Counted from the stretch's first letter, positions 23,928 through 32,862 are shown. The stretch: DNA of 33,173 nucleotides from an uncultured Oceanospirillaceae bacterium (GCA_913057435.1 CAJXNY010000049.1:1-33173); one strand, 5' to 3'. Numbers and translations: made by a program. The notes: generated from the sequence alone by a model not told the origin.

Positions 23928-24959
23928 TTACTGCACTTTGATGGTGACAAATGCATCGGCATCAAACATCACCGGCAGCGGTGCCGACTGGGTTTGCATC
24001 CATTCGACCGATGGGTTTTTGGTGATCCAGTTGGATGGATAACGGCTAACCGCCACCACCCCGCTGGCGTTGGCTTCGGCGTCCTGAATGGCACCGTAGG
24101 CCATTACGTCATCAGTGGAAGACGGTGCCATCAGCAGAGTGCCTTCAGGCATGTAGTACACCTCGGTGCCGGTGTCGTCTTCATGCTTACCGGCATACAC
24201 CCAGAGTTCGTACTCGCCGAAGTTGCCTTTAAACTGGACGATGCGCGCCAGCTGGGGCGACAGGTTGATGCTGGAGTTGTTACCCGCGATGTTTTTATCC
24301 AGCTTCTCTTTCACCACCTTGAAGCGAGAGAACGACTTCCAGGCTGTCTTATCAAAAACCAGCTTATCAACCACACCGGTGGCGCGTTCTGCCCACTCTT
24401 CAATATCGTCGGTGGGGTCATAGGTGTCCGGGTCTACGGTGTCCCATTTGGCGGGGCCGACCAGGGTCACGCTGTTTTCTGGCGAGCGGTTATAGTCCAC
24501 CACCTGGGTTTCGTATTCCTCGCCCTCCACCGTCACCTGGCCTGTCATCACGGCTTGCACGGCCATCCATTCTTCACGGTAGAGAATCGACTTCTCCTGA
24601 TCATCCAGGATCTGGCCGATCACCGCTAAACGACGCTGAAGCGGGTTCAGCTCGCCGCCGATCGCCTCACCCGGCTGGCGTTTCAGCAACATGCCGGGCT
24701 CTACGTTATCGGTCGGTTTGACATAGGCAGGCTCGAAGCTGAGCATCTTGCCGCCGCGTTTCCGGTTCGGCTTGCCTGATACCAGCGGCGCAACGAACGG
24801 TGCCAGCTTGATGCCTTTACGGATTTTCTCGAAGACGATCTCTTTGGTGTCGAAGGTGACCGTCTGACCAAAGAACATCTGCAGGAAATACGGTTGAAAC
24901 TTCGGCAGCTGCTGCTTCACGCCCATCAGCGTGTGGGTATCCAGTACATTAATCGCCAT
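23928..24959 (-). CDS. E: Major capsid protein, lambda gpE type
   Basis: The 343-aa product matches the lambda E major capsid family in length and layout: LDTHTLMGVKQQLPKFQPYFLQMFFGQTVTFDTKEI at the N-terminus, then KGIKLAPFVAPLVSGKPNRKRGGK, LLKRQPGEAIGG, a central helix LDDQEKSILYREEWMAVQAV, and ASGVVAVSRYPSNWITKNPS near the end, all typical of this HK97-fold family. The ATG at 24959 has GAGAG upstream. Upstream there is no decoration, protease, portal or terminase gene; instead the next gene is gpD of module B, 230 bp away. That is unusual for a functional lambda-type head and suggests deletion or module capture. Confidence 0.9.
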   Translation of the reverse strand: MAINVLDTHTLMGVKQQLPKFQPYFLQMFFGQTVTFDTKEIVFEKIRKGIKLAPFVAPLVSGKPNRKRGGKMLSFEPAYVKPTDNVEPGMLLKRQPGEAIGGELNPLQRRLAVIGQILDDQEKSILYREEWMAVQAVMTGQVTVEGEEYETQVVDYNRSPENSVTLVGPAKWDTVDPDTYDPTDDIEEWAERATGVVDKLVFDKTAWKSFSRFKVVKEKLDKNIAGNNSSINLSPQLARIVQFKGNFGEYELWVYAGKHEDDTGTEVYYMPEGTLLMAPSSTDDVMAYGAIQDAEANASGVVAVSRYPSNWITKNPSVEWMQTQSAPLPVMFDADAFVTIKVQ

Positions 24960-25192
24960 GGATAGACTCTCATTCAGTATTCAAAAACCTGCGCCCGCTT
25001 GTAGCGCGCCGCTTATTTCTGGACAGCGACGCATTTAGTGCTGGATCGGAATAAACGGCTATTTTGCGCTTGAATCTGGACACTATCGCAAAGGGCCGCT
25101 GTTGCGGCCCTTGTTTTGTCTGGTGAGTGGCACTCTGAGTGCTTTTTGTTGCAAAGCGTTTGCACGGCTTCTGCAACGACGTTGCAACGTGG
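24960..25192. other. Junction between the capsid cassette and tail module B
   Basis: These 233 bases hold a terminator (25091-25112), an imperfect 17-bp inverted repeat with GTTGCAA ends (25148-25164 with 25172-25188), and an 8-bp direct repeat TCTGGACA at 25018-25025 and 25075-25082. No gene with a ribosome-binding site is seen. It is where two complete gene sets meet, so it may be a recombination scar or the end of one prophage and the start of the next. A promoter for the capsid operon is expected here but I cannot point to one. Confidence 0.5.
25091..25112. terminator. Terminator between module B gpD and the capsid gene
   Basis: AAGGGCCGC (25091-25099), a 4-nt loop and GCGGCCCTT (25104-25112) form a perfect 9-bp stem. 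On the plus strand TTGTTTTG follows; on the minus strand the tail is CCCTTTGCG, a poorer T-run. It probably ends the module B late transcript before the capsid gene, so capsid expression must rely on its own promoter or readthrough. Confidence 0.65.
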
Positions 25193-26179
25193 TTATCTCT
25201 TCGGTGTCTCTACATCAGCCAAGGTTAACAGGCCGTTGTTATCTAGCCTGTGCTCAACCCGTGTTGCCACCCAGTTGCCATTTATCCCTTCACGCCATCC
25301 CGCTAACGTTACTGGGGCCTCAGCCATCAGTGCCAGCTCACCGCCTTTGATCTGAAAATCACCGGTACTAGCACCGCGTTGCAGGGCTGACAGTTTTGCT
25401 TTGGCGGCCTGTTGTGCGGCGGCTTTGTCTTTGCGAGTACCGCGCAGGGTGTAAATTGGTTCACCACTGCCGACGCGCTCAGGGGTTCTGACGCCTGTTT
25501 CTGTGTTTTGCCAGTGGGTGATAACAGCCGAGTACTTCGAGCGGTCGGCCATGACTACGCGCCAGCGGGAACACTGGTGCTTATATATAGTGGTAGGAGG
25601 TAGCTGTTTACCGCTGGCGGTGCGGGCTTCGCCTTTGGGTACGAATAGCAGGAAGCCGTTGGCGGGCTTGGTTACTGCATCATGTTCTCTAGCCAGGCGG
25701 GTTAGGAGGTGCAGATCAGATTCTTCGGTCTGTGCAAGGTGAGGAATCTGGATCTGCCCAAGCGTTGGGCTCACTCGTGGCTGCAGGCTGTAGAGCTGGG
25801 CGATGGTTGCGACGATCGCTGCAATGGTGGTGTCGTCCCAGTTGCGGGTTCTTTGCTGCTTCATTGTAGCGCGCATATCAGCGGCCTTTGCTCTGATCGT
25901 ATAGCTATCTGGTGGGCCACTCAGCTCGATTTCATCGACAGTAAACCAGCCCATTGGGTGCAGGGCCGTTTTGCCGTTGTTGTCCCGCTTGCCCAGTGCT
26001 ACTTCCAGCAAGACACCGGTTGCGACCAGTGCAATGGCGTTATCACGGTCATCCAGTTGTATCTCCAGCTGATCGCTCTGCTGGCCTCGTTCGTCAACCA
26101 CCGACAACCGCAGCAGGCGGTCTTTGATCTTGGCGGTGATATCTTCACTATCTGCGATTATCTGAAAAATTGGCTGCAT
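25193..26179 (-). CDS. D: Module B tail protein D (baseplate hub)
   Basis: The 328-aa product is a second late-control-D family hub protein: a beta-rich start (IIADSEDITAKIKDRLLRLSVVDERG), the Q-Q-S-D-Q-L-E-I-Q-L strand, TIAAIVATIAQLYSLQPRVSP, QTEESDLHLLTRLAREHDAVTKPANGFLLFVPKG, and a Lys/Ala-rich helix near 255-270. It overlaps X by 1 nt. Sequence is clearly diverged from the module A copy, though the TEExDLxxLTRLA motif is shared. Confidence 0.92.
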   Translation of the reverse strand: MQPIFQIIADSEDITAKIKDRLLRLSVVDERGQQSDQLEIQLDDRDNAIALVATGVLLEVALGKRDNNGKTALHPMGWFTVDEIELSGPPDSYTIRAKAADMRATMKQQRTRNWDDTTIAAIVATIAQLYSLQPRVSPTLGQIQIPHLAQTEESDLHLLTRLAREHDAVTKPANGFLLFVPKGEARTASGKQLPPTTIYKHQCSRWRVVMADRSKYSAVITHWQNTETGVRTPERVGSGEPIYTLRGTRKDKAAAQQAAKAKLSALQRGASTGDFQIKGGELALMAEAPVTLAGWREGINGNWVATRVEHRLDNNGLLTLADVETPKR

Positions 26180-26385
26180 CAGTCCCAGAGCCTCACGGTA
26201 TGTACGGTGGTTGCTGACTCTGCCAGTGCAGGCAGCTGAATAAGGGTTCCTGCTTCCAGCACGGGGCCAACATCGGCCAGGTGAGGGTTGGCAGCCAGTA
26301 CCGCTTCCACTGCGCCCGCTGTCTGCCCGTAATACTGGTGGCAGATTGCGTCGATCATATCGCCGTCAACGGTGCGGTACTGCAT
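26179..26385 (-). CDS. X: Module B tail protein X
   Basis: The 68-aa product begins TVDGDMIDAICHQYYGQ and continues EAVLAANPHLADVGPVLEAGTLIQLP, the LysM-like pattern of tail protein X. It overlaps U and D by 1 nt each (TGATG), as in module A. A GGGGAGG site precedes the ATG. Confidence 0.9.
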   Translation of the reverse strand: MQYRTVDGDMIDAICHQYYGQTAGAVEAVLAANPHLADVGPVLEAGTLIQLPALAESATTVHTVRLWD

Positions 26386-26777
26386 CAGGAATCCTCCCCA
26401 TAAAAGGTGATACGCAGGCGGAATTCCTGCTTCAGCGGTACACCACCGCGATCAAAAACAGTCTGCTGTTCTTCAATTTCAGTAATGCACCAGAGGTCGT
26501 GGATATGGCCCATGCTGTCGAACATATCCAAGGCCACACCTTTACCAGCTTCGTTACGCATCGCCTGCAGCTGGCCGAGGCCGCCTTTATAGTGTGGATG
26601 GATGGTGCCTTTCAGTTCGATCTCATTATCACCCGGCCCGACAAACTGGTGGGCGGGTGCGCGGTTAACTCGTTCCTGCTTCTGCCAGCGGTAGCGGGTT
26701 GTACGGGTCAGGCTCTGGTATGCAGCGGTTTCGATAGAAAAGCGGTAGTCACCCAATCCGATCATCACATCAGACAT
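26385..26777 (-). CDS. U: Module B tail protein U
   Basis: The start is placed at ATG 26777 because GGGAGG lies a suitable distance upstream, giving 130 aa beginning MSDVMIGLGDYRFSIETAAYQSL; a longer frame to 26825 has no such site. The gpU family traits are the GDYRFSI opening, then TGPGDNEIELKGTIHPHYKGGLGQL-like core and the final FRLRITFYGEDS strand. It overlaps the tape-measure end by 8 nt. Confidence 0.88.
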   Translation of the reverse strand: MSDVMIGLGDYRFSIETAAYQSLTRTTRYRWQKQERVNRAPAHQFVGPGDNEIELKGTIHPHYKGGLGQLQAMRNEAGKGVALDMFDSMGHIHDLWCITEIEEQQTVFDRGGVPLKQEFRLRITFYGEDS

Positions 26778-29637
26778 CGTATAAACCTCCCTGTTTACGC
26801 TGCCCTTGGCGGCGTTCAATTTCACGCATCACATCTTCAGCCAGTGCCCGTGAATCCTGCCCCGGTTGCTGATTGATGGTGATTTGATAGCTCTGGTTAT
26901 TGCTGATTTGTGGTGCTGCGGCGGGTTCTGCTTTTACGGCCAGGTTACCCTGAGCCACGGCAGATAGCGGGACGGTCTGTGGTTTGGGGACTTCCCGGCG
27001 TTCAGCAAGTTTGATGACATTGCCTGCAGGTTTGAATACAGGCTCATTTGCAGCGGCCTCACCGGGGAATTTTGCAACACGGGCGGGCACTACAGGCTTT
27101 GGCATAGCAACCTTTGGTGTTTTCTCATCACTGAAGATGTTGTTCCACTTGTCGCCGATCCAGCCCACCGCATCAGCCACCAGGGTGATCGGTGACAGCA
27201 TCGCTTTGAACACTGAGCCGATCACAGCGCCAACCTGCTCACCAGTGGAGGCAAAGCCCTCCAGACTTTCCCCAGCCATCTCGACGGGGGTCAGCAGGTT
27301 GCCCACCCAGCCGACAACAGCACCGATACTATCGCCTATATAACCCAGCACCTTGCCTATGGGTGACAGCACATTTAATAATGGCTGCAATGCAGGGATT
27401 ACAGGAGCTAGCGCCTGCTTGAACCCGCTCCATAACCCGGAGAAAAAAGCGCCCAGCGGCTGCCAGTATTTATAGACCGCAAAACCAGCCAGAGCGATGC
27501 CGCCGATGATTAAACCCAGGGGGTTAGCCATCAGGGCTGTGCCTAAAGTGCTGATGGCCTTGGTTGCCACGGCAAAGGCACCACCTAACCGACCAATGAC
27601 ACCGAACACAGCTCCCATTGAGAATCGCACCCTACTCAGTCGCGCAGGTAGTACGCTCAGCCACCGGCCTGTTGCCGACGCCTGATTAGCAGCCCAGGCT
27701 AAGGAGTTTCTCGCCAGTACGCTGGTTTGTGCGATAAGTGATCTGGTCGTTGCTGCAATTGCTGCTGGGCGAGACTTTAGCCACCCCCCTACAGATGCTG
27801 TTTTATTGGCAATCCAGGCTGCAGTCGAAGCATTCATGGCAGTGTAGTTGCCCACTAAATTTGCAGTGAAAGCACGCAAAGCCCCCCCCACTGCCAGCGC
27901 ACGGCTGCGGGCAGCGGCGGTCAGGCTTGTGGCATTCAGTGTGGTCATCCGAACATTAGCCAGTGCAAGCGCCGCGCTCAGGCGGTGGTAGGTGGTGCTC
28001 AGGCTGAGGGCTCCACCTGTTACGAATGTCATTGCATAGCCCCCGGCGATGCTACCGACTTTCAGCACAGCCAGGCCCATAGCCGTACCGATGATCGCCT
28101 GGGTTGCCATCGGGAATTGATTGGCAACATCGGCTATCGTACTGACGATAGGCCCAATAATTCCCAGAACAGTGTTGAGTGGTGGCAGCAGCACAGAACC
28201 CACGGTCACCGCCAGCCGATTTACATGGCCTGTGAAGCGCTGTAAACCGGCCTCAGTTGTTGCGCTGCGGTTGGCGTACTCTTTCTGCATTGAACCGGCA
28301 TAAGCCGTTTCGTTAGCAACTAGACGCAACGCCTTTTTGTAGTCGTCCATCCCGCCAACAAGCTTGGCCATATCATCGCTGTACTCGGCACCGAACATAT
28401 CAGACAGGGTGCCCATCACATCATCGGAGCCTTTCACTGCGTCAAAGAAAGACAGTAATGCCCCCTGGGCGTCTTGCTCGATACTGTCTTTCAAACCTTC
28501 AGCCGACATGCCCATGCCTGCAAGGGCTGCTTGAAACTTGGCCCCCTGCTTATCCGCTGTTTTCAGTTTGAGTAACAGGGCATTGATACCCGTAGCCGCC
28601 ACCTCTGGCGGTGTTTTCAGGGCTAAGAACGTAGCCCCCAGCGCCCCCACTTGCTGCCCGGTCAGGCCAAACAACTGCGCGGTGCTACCCGTCCGGTTAC
28701 TGATGTTCAGCATATCGGCGGCGGTGGCGTCCATGCTGTTAGATAGATGGTTGTAACTGTCGCCCAGTAATACCACCTGTTTCTGATTCAGCTTGTAGAT
28801 GCTGCGCAGGCCGGTCATGGCCCCACCGGCCTGTTTACCCGTCAGGTCGAACGCCACGCCCATTTTCGCTGCATCTTCGGTGAATACGCGTAGCTCCTTG
28901 CGGGCAATACCGGCTTGCCCTGCAGCGGCCATAATTTCACCCAGTCCCGTTGCTGACATCGGGATACGGGTGCTCATTGTCAGGATGTCGTCGCCCATCG
29001 CCTTAAACGCCTTCGGGCTTTCAAAATCCACCACCTTTTTTACATCTGCCATCACGCTTTCAAACTGGATAGCCTGACGGATGGGGGCGGCCATGGTGGC
29101 ACCGATGGCCACGGCGTCCAGCAGTTCACCGCGTTTCTCTGCGCGCTGGTTCCGTACTGTCTCTTGTGCCCTGATGGCGGCACCCAGCCGGGTATATCGC
29201 CTGCGTAGCGTATCGACGGTATTGCCCAGCTGCTGCTCCTGCTGATCCAGCCGGGTGGTGCTTACACCGGCCTGACTCATTGCCTGGCGGTGTTGCTGCA
29301 GGGCGCGGCGCTGGTTACCCAGCGTCTGGTTGAGCTGGTTGGCTTCACGCCTTGCCGTCCCCAGTTCGCGGGCCATCGCCTGGGTAGGGTTGGCTGTGTT
29401 GCGCATCTCACGGGTGAGCCGTGCCACTCTGTCTTTTGCTTGCGTGTACGCCTGATCGGTCTGGGCCAGCTCATTGCGTAAACGGCGGAAGGTCTGAATT
29501 TTTCCTGCTTGAGATTCAACGGTGCGGATCGTGTCGCCGACCCGATTAAACTGATCTACACTTCTTCCGATAACTGAATTAAAACTGCCTTGAAATGCGG
29601 CACCGATAACGACAGATAATGCCAATTGGTTTGCCAT
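26770..29637 (-). CDS. T: Module B tail tape measure protein
   Basis: The 955-aa product has an N-terminal coiled coil (about 35-165), the TP901 core at about 190-480 (AIQFESVMADVKKVVDF, GQAGIARKELRVFTEDAAKMGVAFDLTG, SYNHLSNSMDATAADMLNI, VNRLAVTVGSVLLPPLNTVLG), several hydrophobic helices around 500-560 and 690-800, and a polar Pro/Ala-rich C-terminus. It sets the length of the second tail, at roughly 0.15 nm per residue near 145 nm. It shares the core motifs of the module A protein but is otherwise diverged, lacking its Arg-rich segment. Confidence 0.92.
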   Translation of the reverse strand: MANQLALSVVIGAAFQGSFNSVIGRSVDQFNRVGDTIRTVESQAGKIQTFRRLRNELAQTDQAYTQAKDRVARLTREMRNTANPTQAMARELGTARREANQLNQTLGNQRRALQQHRQAMSQAGVSTTRLDQQEQQLGNTVDTLRRRYTRLGAAIRAQETVRNQRAEKRGELLDAVAIGATMAAPIRQAIQFESVMADVKKVVDFESPKAFKAMGDDILTMSTRIPMSATGLGEIMAAAGQAGIARKELRVFTEDAAKMGVAFDLTGKQAGGAMTGLRSIYKLNQKQVVLLGDSYNHLSNSMDATAADMLNISNRTGSTAQLFGLTGQQVGALGATFLALKTPPEVAATGINALLLKLKTADKQGAKFQAALAGMGMSAEGLKDSIEQDAQGALLSFFDAVKGSDDVMGTLSDMFGAEYSDDMAKLVGGMDDYKKALRLVANETAYAGSMQKEYANRSATTEAGLQRFTGHVNRLAVTVGSVLLPPLNTVLGIIGPIVSTIADVANQFPMATQAIIGTAMGLAVLKVGSIAGGYAMTFVTGGALSLSTTYHRLSAALALANVRMTTLNATSLTAAARSRALAVGGALRAFTANLVGNYTAMNASTAAWIANKTASVGGWLKSRPAAIAATTRSLIAQTSVLARNSLAWAANQASATGRWLSVLPARLSRVRFSMGAVFGVIGRLGGAFAVATKAISTLGTALMANPLGLIIGGIALAGFAVYKYWQPLGAFFSGLWSGFKQALAPVIPALQPLLNVLSPIGKVLGYIGDSIGAVVGWVGNLLTPVEMAGESLEGFASTGEQVGAVIGSVFKAMLSPITLVADAVGWIGDKWNNIFSDEKTPKVAMPKPVVPARVAKFPGEAAANEPVFKPAGNVIKLAERREVPKPQTVPLSAVAQGNLAVKAEPAAAPQISNNQSYQITINQQPGQDSRALAEDVMREIERRQGQRKQGGLYDV

Positions 29638-29787
29638 GGGTGATCACCATAATAGTGGTGTGAGGACGTAGAAAATTGAGGTGGTTGTCTATCTGAGTTC
29701 CAGTGACTGGCTGGCAATCTCTGGTTGGGCGCGGGGGCTGCATTGATAGCAGCTCCGCTGATACGCCCGGTTGCCCGCTGGCGGGTG

Positions 29788-30170
29788 TTATTGTGCCTTT
29801 GGCATAAGTTCGTGCAGCAGCTCCAGACGCTGCAGCATCTCTTCCCCTGTTAGTGCTAGCACCTCTGATCGGCTCCAGCCGGTATGCACAGATAACACCA
29901 TTTCGCCGTAGCGGGCGGCTTCTTCACTCAGGACAAAAAACCGTTATAAACCTGCTGCAACTGGCTGTAATCCGCCATGTGAAATTCTTCCAGCGCTGCC
30001 GGTTCGATTTCACAGAGGTTAGCAAACAGCGTCAGCTCCTGGTCTGCGGGGTGATTCGCTGCTTTAGATGCTACGATATTGTCACGTACTTTTGGCACTC
30101 GCATTTCCAGCGTTTCAATTGTCTGGCCTTTAAATTCGACTGGGTGTTTCAGGGTAATGGGCTTGCTCAT
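29788..30170 (-). CDS. Module B tail assembly chaperone with -1 frameshift extension
   Basis: The zero-frame product (29928-30170) is 80 aa and fits a tail assembly chaperone of the gp41/TAC type (ITLKHPVEFKGQTIETLEMRVPKVRDNI). Just before its stop the message reads GGT TTT TTG TCC TGA, giving the slippery heptamer T TTT TTG (29934-29940). After a -1 slip the frame is open for 48 codons (VLSEEAARYGEMVLSVHTGW... HELMPKAQ) and stops at 29788-29790, giving a 127-aa fusion. The extension is rich in charged helices and looks like real coding sequence. The start overlaps the upstream stop as ATGA. Frameshifting is inferred. Confidence 0.85.
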
Positions 30171-30394
30171 TGTTCAGTTCCTTCTGTTGCTACAGCGGTC
30201 TGCTGTTCCTGTTCTGGTTTGGCCAGTTCATCCAGCCTGGCCTGCAGGGCTTTGCCTTTCAGCTCACCCTCAACGATCAGCTGTTCGGTGAGCATGAACG
30301 TTGCCTGGCGCGGGTGCATTTCCAGCACTGTGCCGGGCTGGCCATGGCGGCCAGCGCGGATCACGGTGTACTTTTTATCAGGGTTATCTGTCAT
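30167..30394 (-). CDS. Module B small protein between tube and chaperone
   Basis: The 75-aa product begins YTVIRAGRHGQPGTVLEMHPRQATFMLTEQL and ends in a Glu/Gln-rich tail. The ATG at 30394 has AAGGATA upstream. The gene lies between the tail tube and the tail assembly chaperone and overlaps the latter by 4 nt. It resembles in style the small beta-turn/helix proteins of the other module but no function can be named. Confidence 0.6.
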   Translation of the reverse strand: MTDNPDKKYTVIRAGRHGQPGTVLEMHPRQATFMLTEQLIVEGELKGKALQARLDELAKPEQEQQTAVATEGTEQ

Positions 30395-30406
30395 CGTTTT
30401 GTATCC

Positions 30407-30925
30407 TTACAGACCGAGGTTTTTACGGCGGGACGCGAGACGATCAACACCGCCCACGGTCTCTTCCATACCGGTGACGCTGATCTTGATCATCGTCTTA
30501 CCGTTGTAAATCAGTTCATACTCAGCCACAGCCACAGAGACTTTCAGAGTGGCGCTATCGCCAGCCTTCCAGCTACCGAAGTCCATTTCTTTATGGCGGC
30601 CTCGCAGTACTACTTCTACCGGGATCTCGTCGCCGTCTACATCATCGGCTTTCACTGAACCTTTGAAGCGCACAGACAGACCATCAACGGTGGTCAGCCC
30701 CCACTGTTCGATAATTGCCGGGGTATACTCAGCGAGGGTGTAGCTGGCTTCCAGTTTCTCGCCACCCATATCGACTTCAACTGGGCGATCCATACCCCCG
30801 CCCCGGAAGTCTTCCATCTTGCGGCCCAGTTTCGGCAGGTTCAGTTCTGGGCAGCGCCCGCCGTAGCCTTGCCCCTCGATAAACAGCGCGAATCCTTTCA
30901 GTTTTTCAGGCAGTTTAATTGCCAT
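30407..30925 (-). CDS. FII: Module B major tail tube protein
   Basis: The 172-aa product fits gpFII: KLKGFALFIEGQGYGGRCPELNLPKLGRKMEDFRGGGMDRPVEVDMGGEKLEASYTL is the hallmark N-terminal half (quoted by parts: GFALFIEGQGYGG, FRGGGMDRPVEVD), then FKGSVKADDVDGDEIPVEVVLRGR and EYELIYNGKTMIKI. An AAGGAGG site precedes the ATG. It is closer to typical P2-group FII than the module A tube protein. Confidence 0.93.
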   Translation of the reverse strand: MAIKLPEKLKGFALFIEGQGYGGRCPELNLPKLGRKMEDFRGGGMDRPVEVDMGGEKLEASYTLAEYTPAIIEQWGLTTVDGLSVRFKGSVKADDVDGDEIPVEVVLRGRHKEMDFGSWKAGDSATLKVSVAVAEYELIYNGKTMIKISVTGMEETVGGVDRLASRRKNLGL

Positions 30926-30937
30926 TGTTGCGCCTCC

Positions 30938-32107
30938 TTACGCTGCGGCTGGCAGCAGTTCAACCAGGTATTTGTTGGTGATAATGGAGTTGAAGCCAAG
31001 TTGCTCAAGTGGTGGAACAGGCGTGAAGTCGTAGTTAAGCCACAGCTTGCCTGCCTGTAGCGACTCCTTGCCGTTCAGTTCCGGGTCCAGGTAACAGCTG
31101 GCGTTAACGATATAGCCCTGGGCTTTGAGCTGGCGAAATTTGGCATTCACACCGCTGATAATGTCGTCGATCAGCGTCTGGCTCATCGGCTTATCGTTGG
31201 CCCACATGTGCGCTTCCGCGATGGTGTCTGCCAGCACATCGCCGGTGCGCACTGCTGATTCAAAAGCAAACATTGGATCGCCGCTGCAGGTGCGGCTGCC
31301 CCAGAAGCGGAAGCCATCTTTCATAATCAGCGTGGTGACTTCGTTGGCGTTGAGGTAGCCCGCTTTAGTTACCGGGTTCTGCAAATCCCAGTCGATATCA
31401 GCTGTTATGCCTGATACACCATTCACGGGCACATTCGACAGGGTTTTGTGCCAGCCAATATCGTTATCCAGTTTTGCACGCAACCCCAATGCACGGGCGC
31501 TTGCCGGGGTATTGACCAGGCCATTAGCCGTGGTGTCCCACACTTTCCAACCAGGGAATATCGGCATGATGCGTTTATTGCCGAACTGCTCCCGCCAGGC
31601 AACAGCGTTTTCAGCTGTGCCGCTGGGGGTATCTGCATAAACAAAGCCACGCAGTTTGTCGGCTATACCGCCCAGTTCGGTGGCTACAGGCTGGTTATGA
31701 CTGAAGCCCGGCGCACCCAAAATGCGGGGCTTTACGTGTACTTTGGACTGGGCAACCAGCAGTGCCTGCAGGCCGGTGAACTGGCCTTCGGCGGTAACCG
31801 TACCGATGACTTCGCTGATCTGGGCGGCGGGGTCTGCCACTTCGGGAACCCGTACCACTACGATCATTGGTGCAATCTGGTCGAAGATGCCGTCCATCAC
31901 CATTGGCAAGGTGCCAGCGGTGCCCAGCTTTGCGGCTTTGGTGCGGCTGCCGATGATCAGCACCGGTTCGTTTTCCGGGAATACGCTGTTATCAGCGTTG
32001 GGGGCGGTGCCCACAACCCCGACAATGCCGGTTTCCACCGTGCGGATCGGGCGGGTGCCTTCAGATTTTTCAATGACTTTAACGCCGTGGTGGTAATCGC
32101 TTGGCAT
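30938..32107 (-). CDS. FI: Module B tail sheath protein
   Basis: The 389-aa product fits gpFI: YHHGVKVIEKSEGTRPIRTVETGIVGVVGTAP at the start, KPRILGAPGFSHNQPV in the middle, FRFWGSRTCSGDP, HMWANDKPMSQTLIDDIISGVNAKFRQLKAQG and a C-terminal LWLNYDFTPVPPLEQL segment. These are standard features of P2-type sheaths, here more complete than in module A. AAGGAGG lies 7 nt before the ATG. Confidence 0.95.
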   Translation of the reverse strand: MPSDYHHGVKVIEKSEGTRPIRTVETGIVGVVGTAPNADNSVFPENEPVLIIGSRTKAAKLGTAGTLPMVMDGIFDQIAPMIVVVRVPEVADPAAQISEVIGTVTAEGQFTGLQALLVAQSKVHVKPRILGAPGFSHNQPVATELGGIADKLRGFVYADTPSGTAENAVAWREQFGNKRIMPIFPGWKVWDTTANGLVNTPASARALGLRAKLDNDIGWHKTLSNVPVNGVSGITADIDWDLQNPVTKAGYLNANEVTTLIMKDGFRFWGSRTCSGDPMFAFESAVRTGDVLADTIAEAHMWANDKPMSQTLIDDIISGVNAKFRQLKAQGYIVNASCYLDPELNGKESLQAGKLWLNYDFTPVPPLEQLGFNSIITNKYLVELLPAAA

Positions 32108-32152
32108 TATCTGCCTCCTTGCGTTGTATCTCGGGTCGAGAGTTCCGTGGGG

Positions 32153-32851
32153 TTAGGTGCTGGCTTTCAGCAACTCAGGCGGCCAGTTTTTACGCCAATT
32201 TTTTGAGATTGATTGCAGCTGATCGAACCAGTCATCGGGCAATTTTCCGGCGGCATCCAGCGCTTTGAGCGCGGCGATTTTGTCGCCTGCGCCCTGGGCT
32301 GCGCCAAGGATCAATCCCGTTCGTGCCGATGCCTGTTGTACTTTTGCCTGTATTTTCGCCGCGACTACGGCAACTGTTACGCCACGGCCTGCAGCGAGGT
32401 TTTCCAGCAGTGGCACGGGTGTTGAGTTATCCAGCGACCAGGCTGCTGCTTCTGTTTGCTGCTGGTGCCAGCTTTTCACTTCGCGTTCTGTGTAGCCGAT
32501 TTCGAGTACTGCCAGGGCGGAGTCCTGGACTTCTGATATATCAACCAACACCAGACTCGCTATATGCGAGATTGGGTATGGCGTAACCGGGCAGCGACGC
32601 TCGACAGCGGTATCCGTGACTGTTAGCACGGGCTGGCCGATGTGATACCAAGCAGCGGGTTCTGCTTGATCGGTCAGGTCAGTAACTGGCAACAGGCGCA
32701 GATGGTGCAGCTGCAGGGGCTCAGCTGGTGCTGAGTCCGGCAGCAGATCAGCAGGGATACCGTGGTACGCCAATGCTGCAGCAAACTGGGCTTTGTTGTA
32801 TTTGATCGGGCCGATGAGTACCCGGTTATCTGATGTTAAACAGAATTCCAT
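32153..32851 (-). CDS. Module B tail fibre assembly/chaperone-like protein
   Basis: The start is set at ATG 32851, which has AAGGAG upstream exactly as in the module A homologue; an ATG at 32866 overlaps the fibre stop. The 232-aa product begins MEFCLTSDNRVLIGPIKYNK and shares AAALAYHGIPADLLPDSAPAEP and LHHLRLLPVTDLT with its paralogue, and it ends DWFDQLQSISKNWRKNWPPELL. The middle differs more. Helices with VKSWHQQQTEAAAW fit a DUF4376-like domain. It follows the fibre gene. Gene content and order here match module A. Confidence 0.75.
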   Translation of the reverse strand: MEFCLTSDNRVLIGPIKYNKAQFAAALAYHGIPADLLPDSAPAEPLQLHHLRLLPVTDLTDQAEPAAWYHIGQPVLTVTDTAVERRCPVTPYPISHIASLVLVDISEVQDSALAVLEIGYTEREVKSWHQQQTEAAAWSLDNSTPVPLLENLAAGRGVTVAVVAAKIQAKVQQASARTGLILGAAQGAGDKIAALKALDAAGKLPDDWFDQLQSISKNWRKNWPPELLKAST

Positions 32852-32862
32852 GGGATGCTCCT

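Noticed and set aside
24970-25176. Minus-strand frame of 68 codons between gpD of module B and the capsid
   Set aside because: It runs through a perfect terminator and both repeats, is basic and unstructured, and lacks a ribosome-binding site; not a decoration or protease gene.
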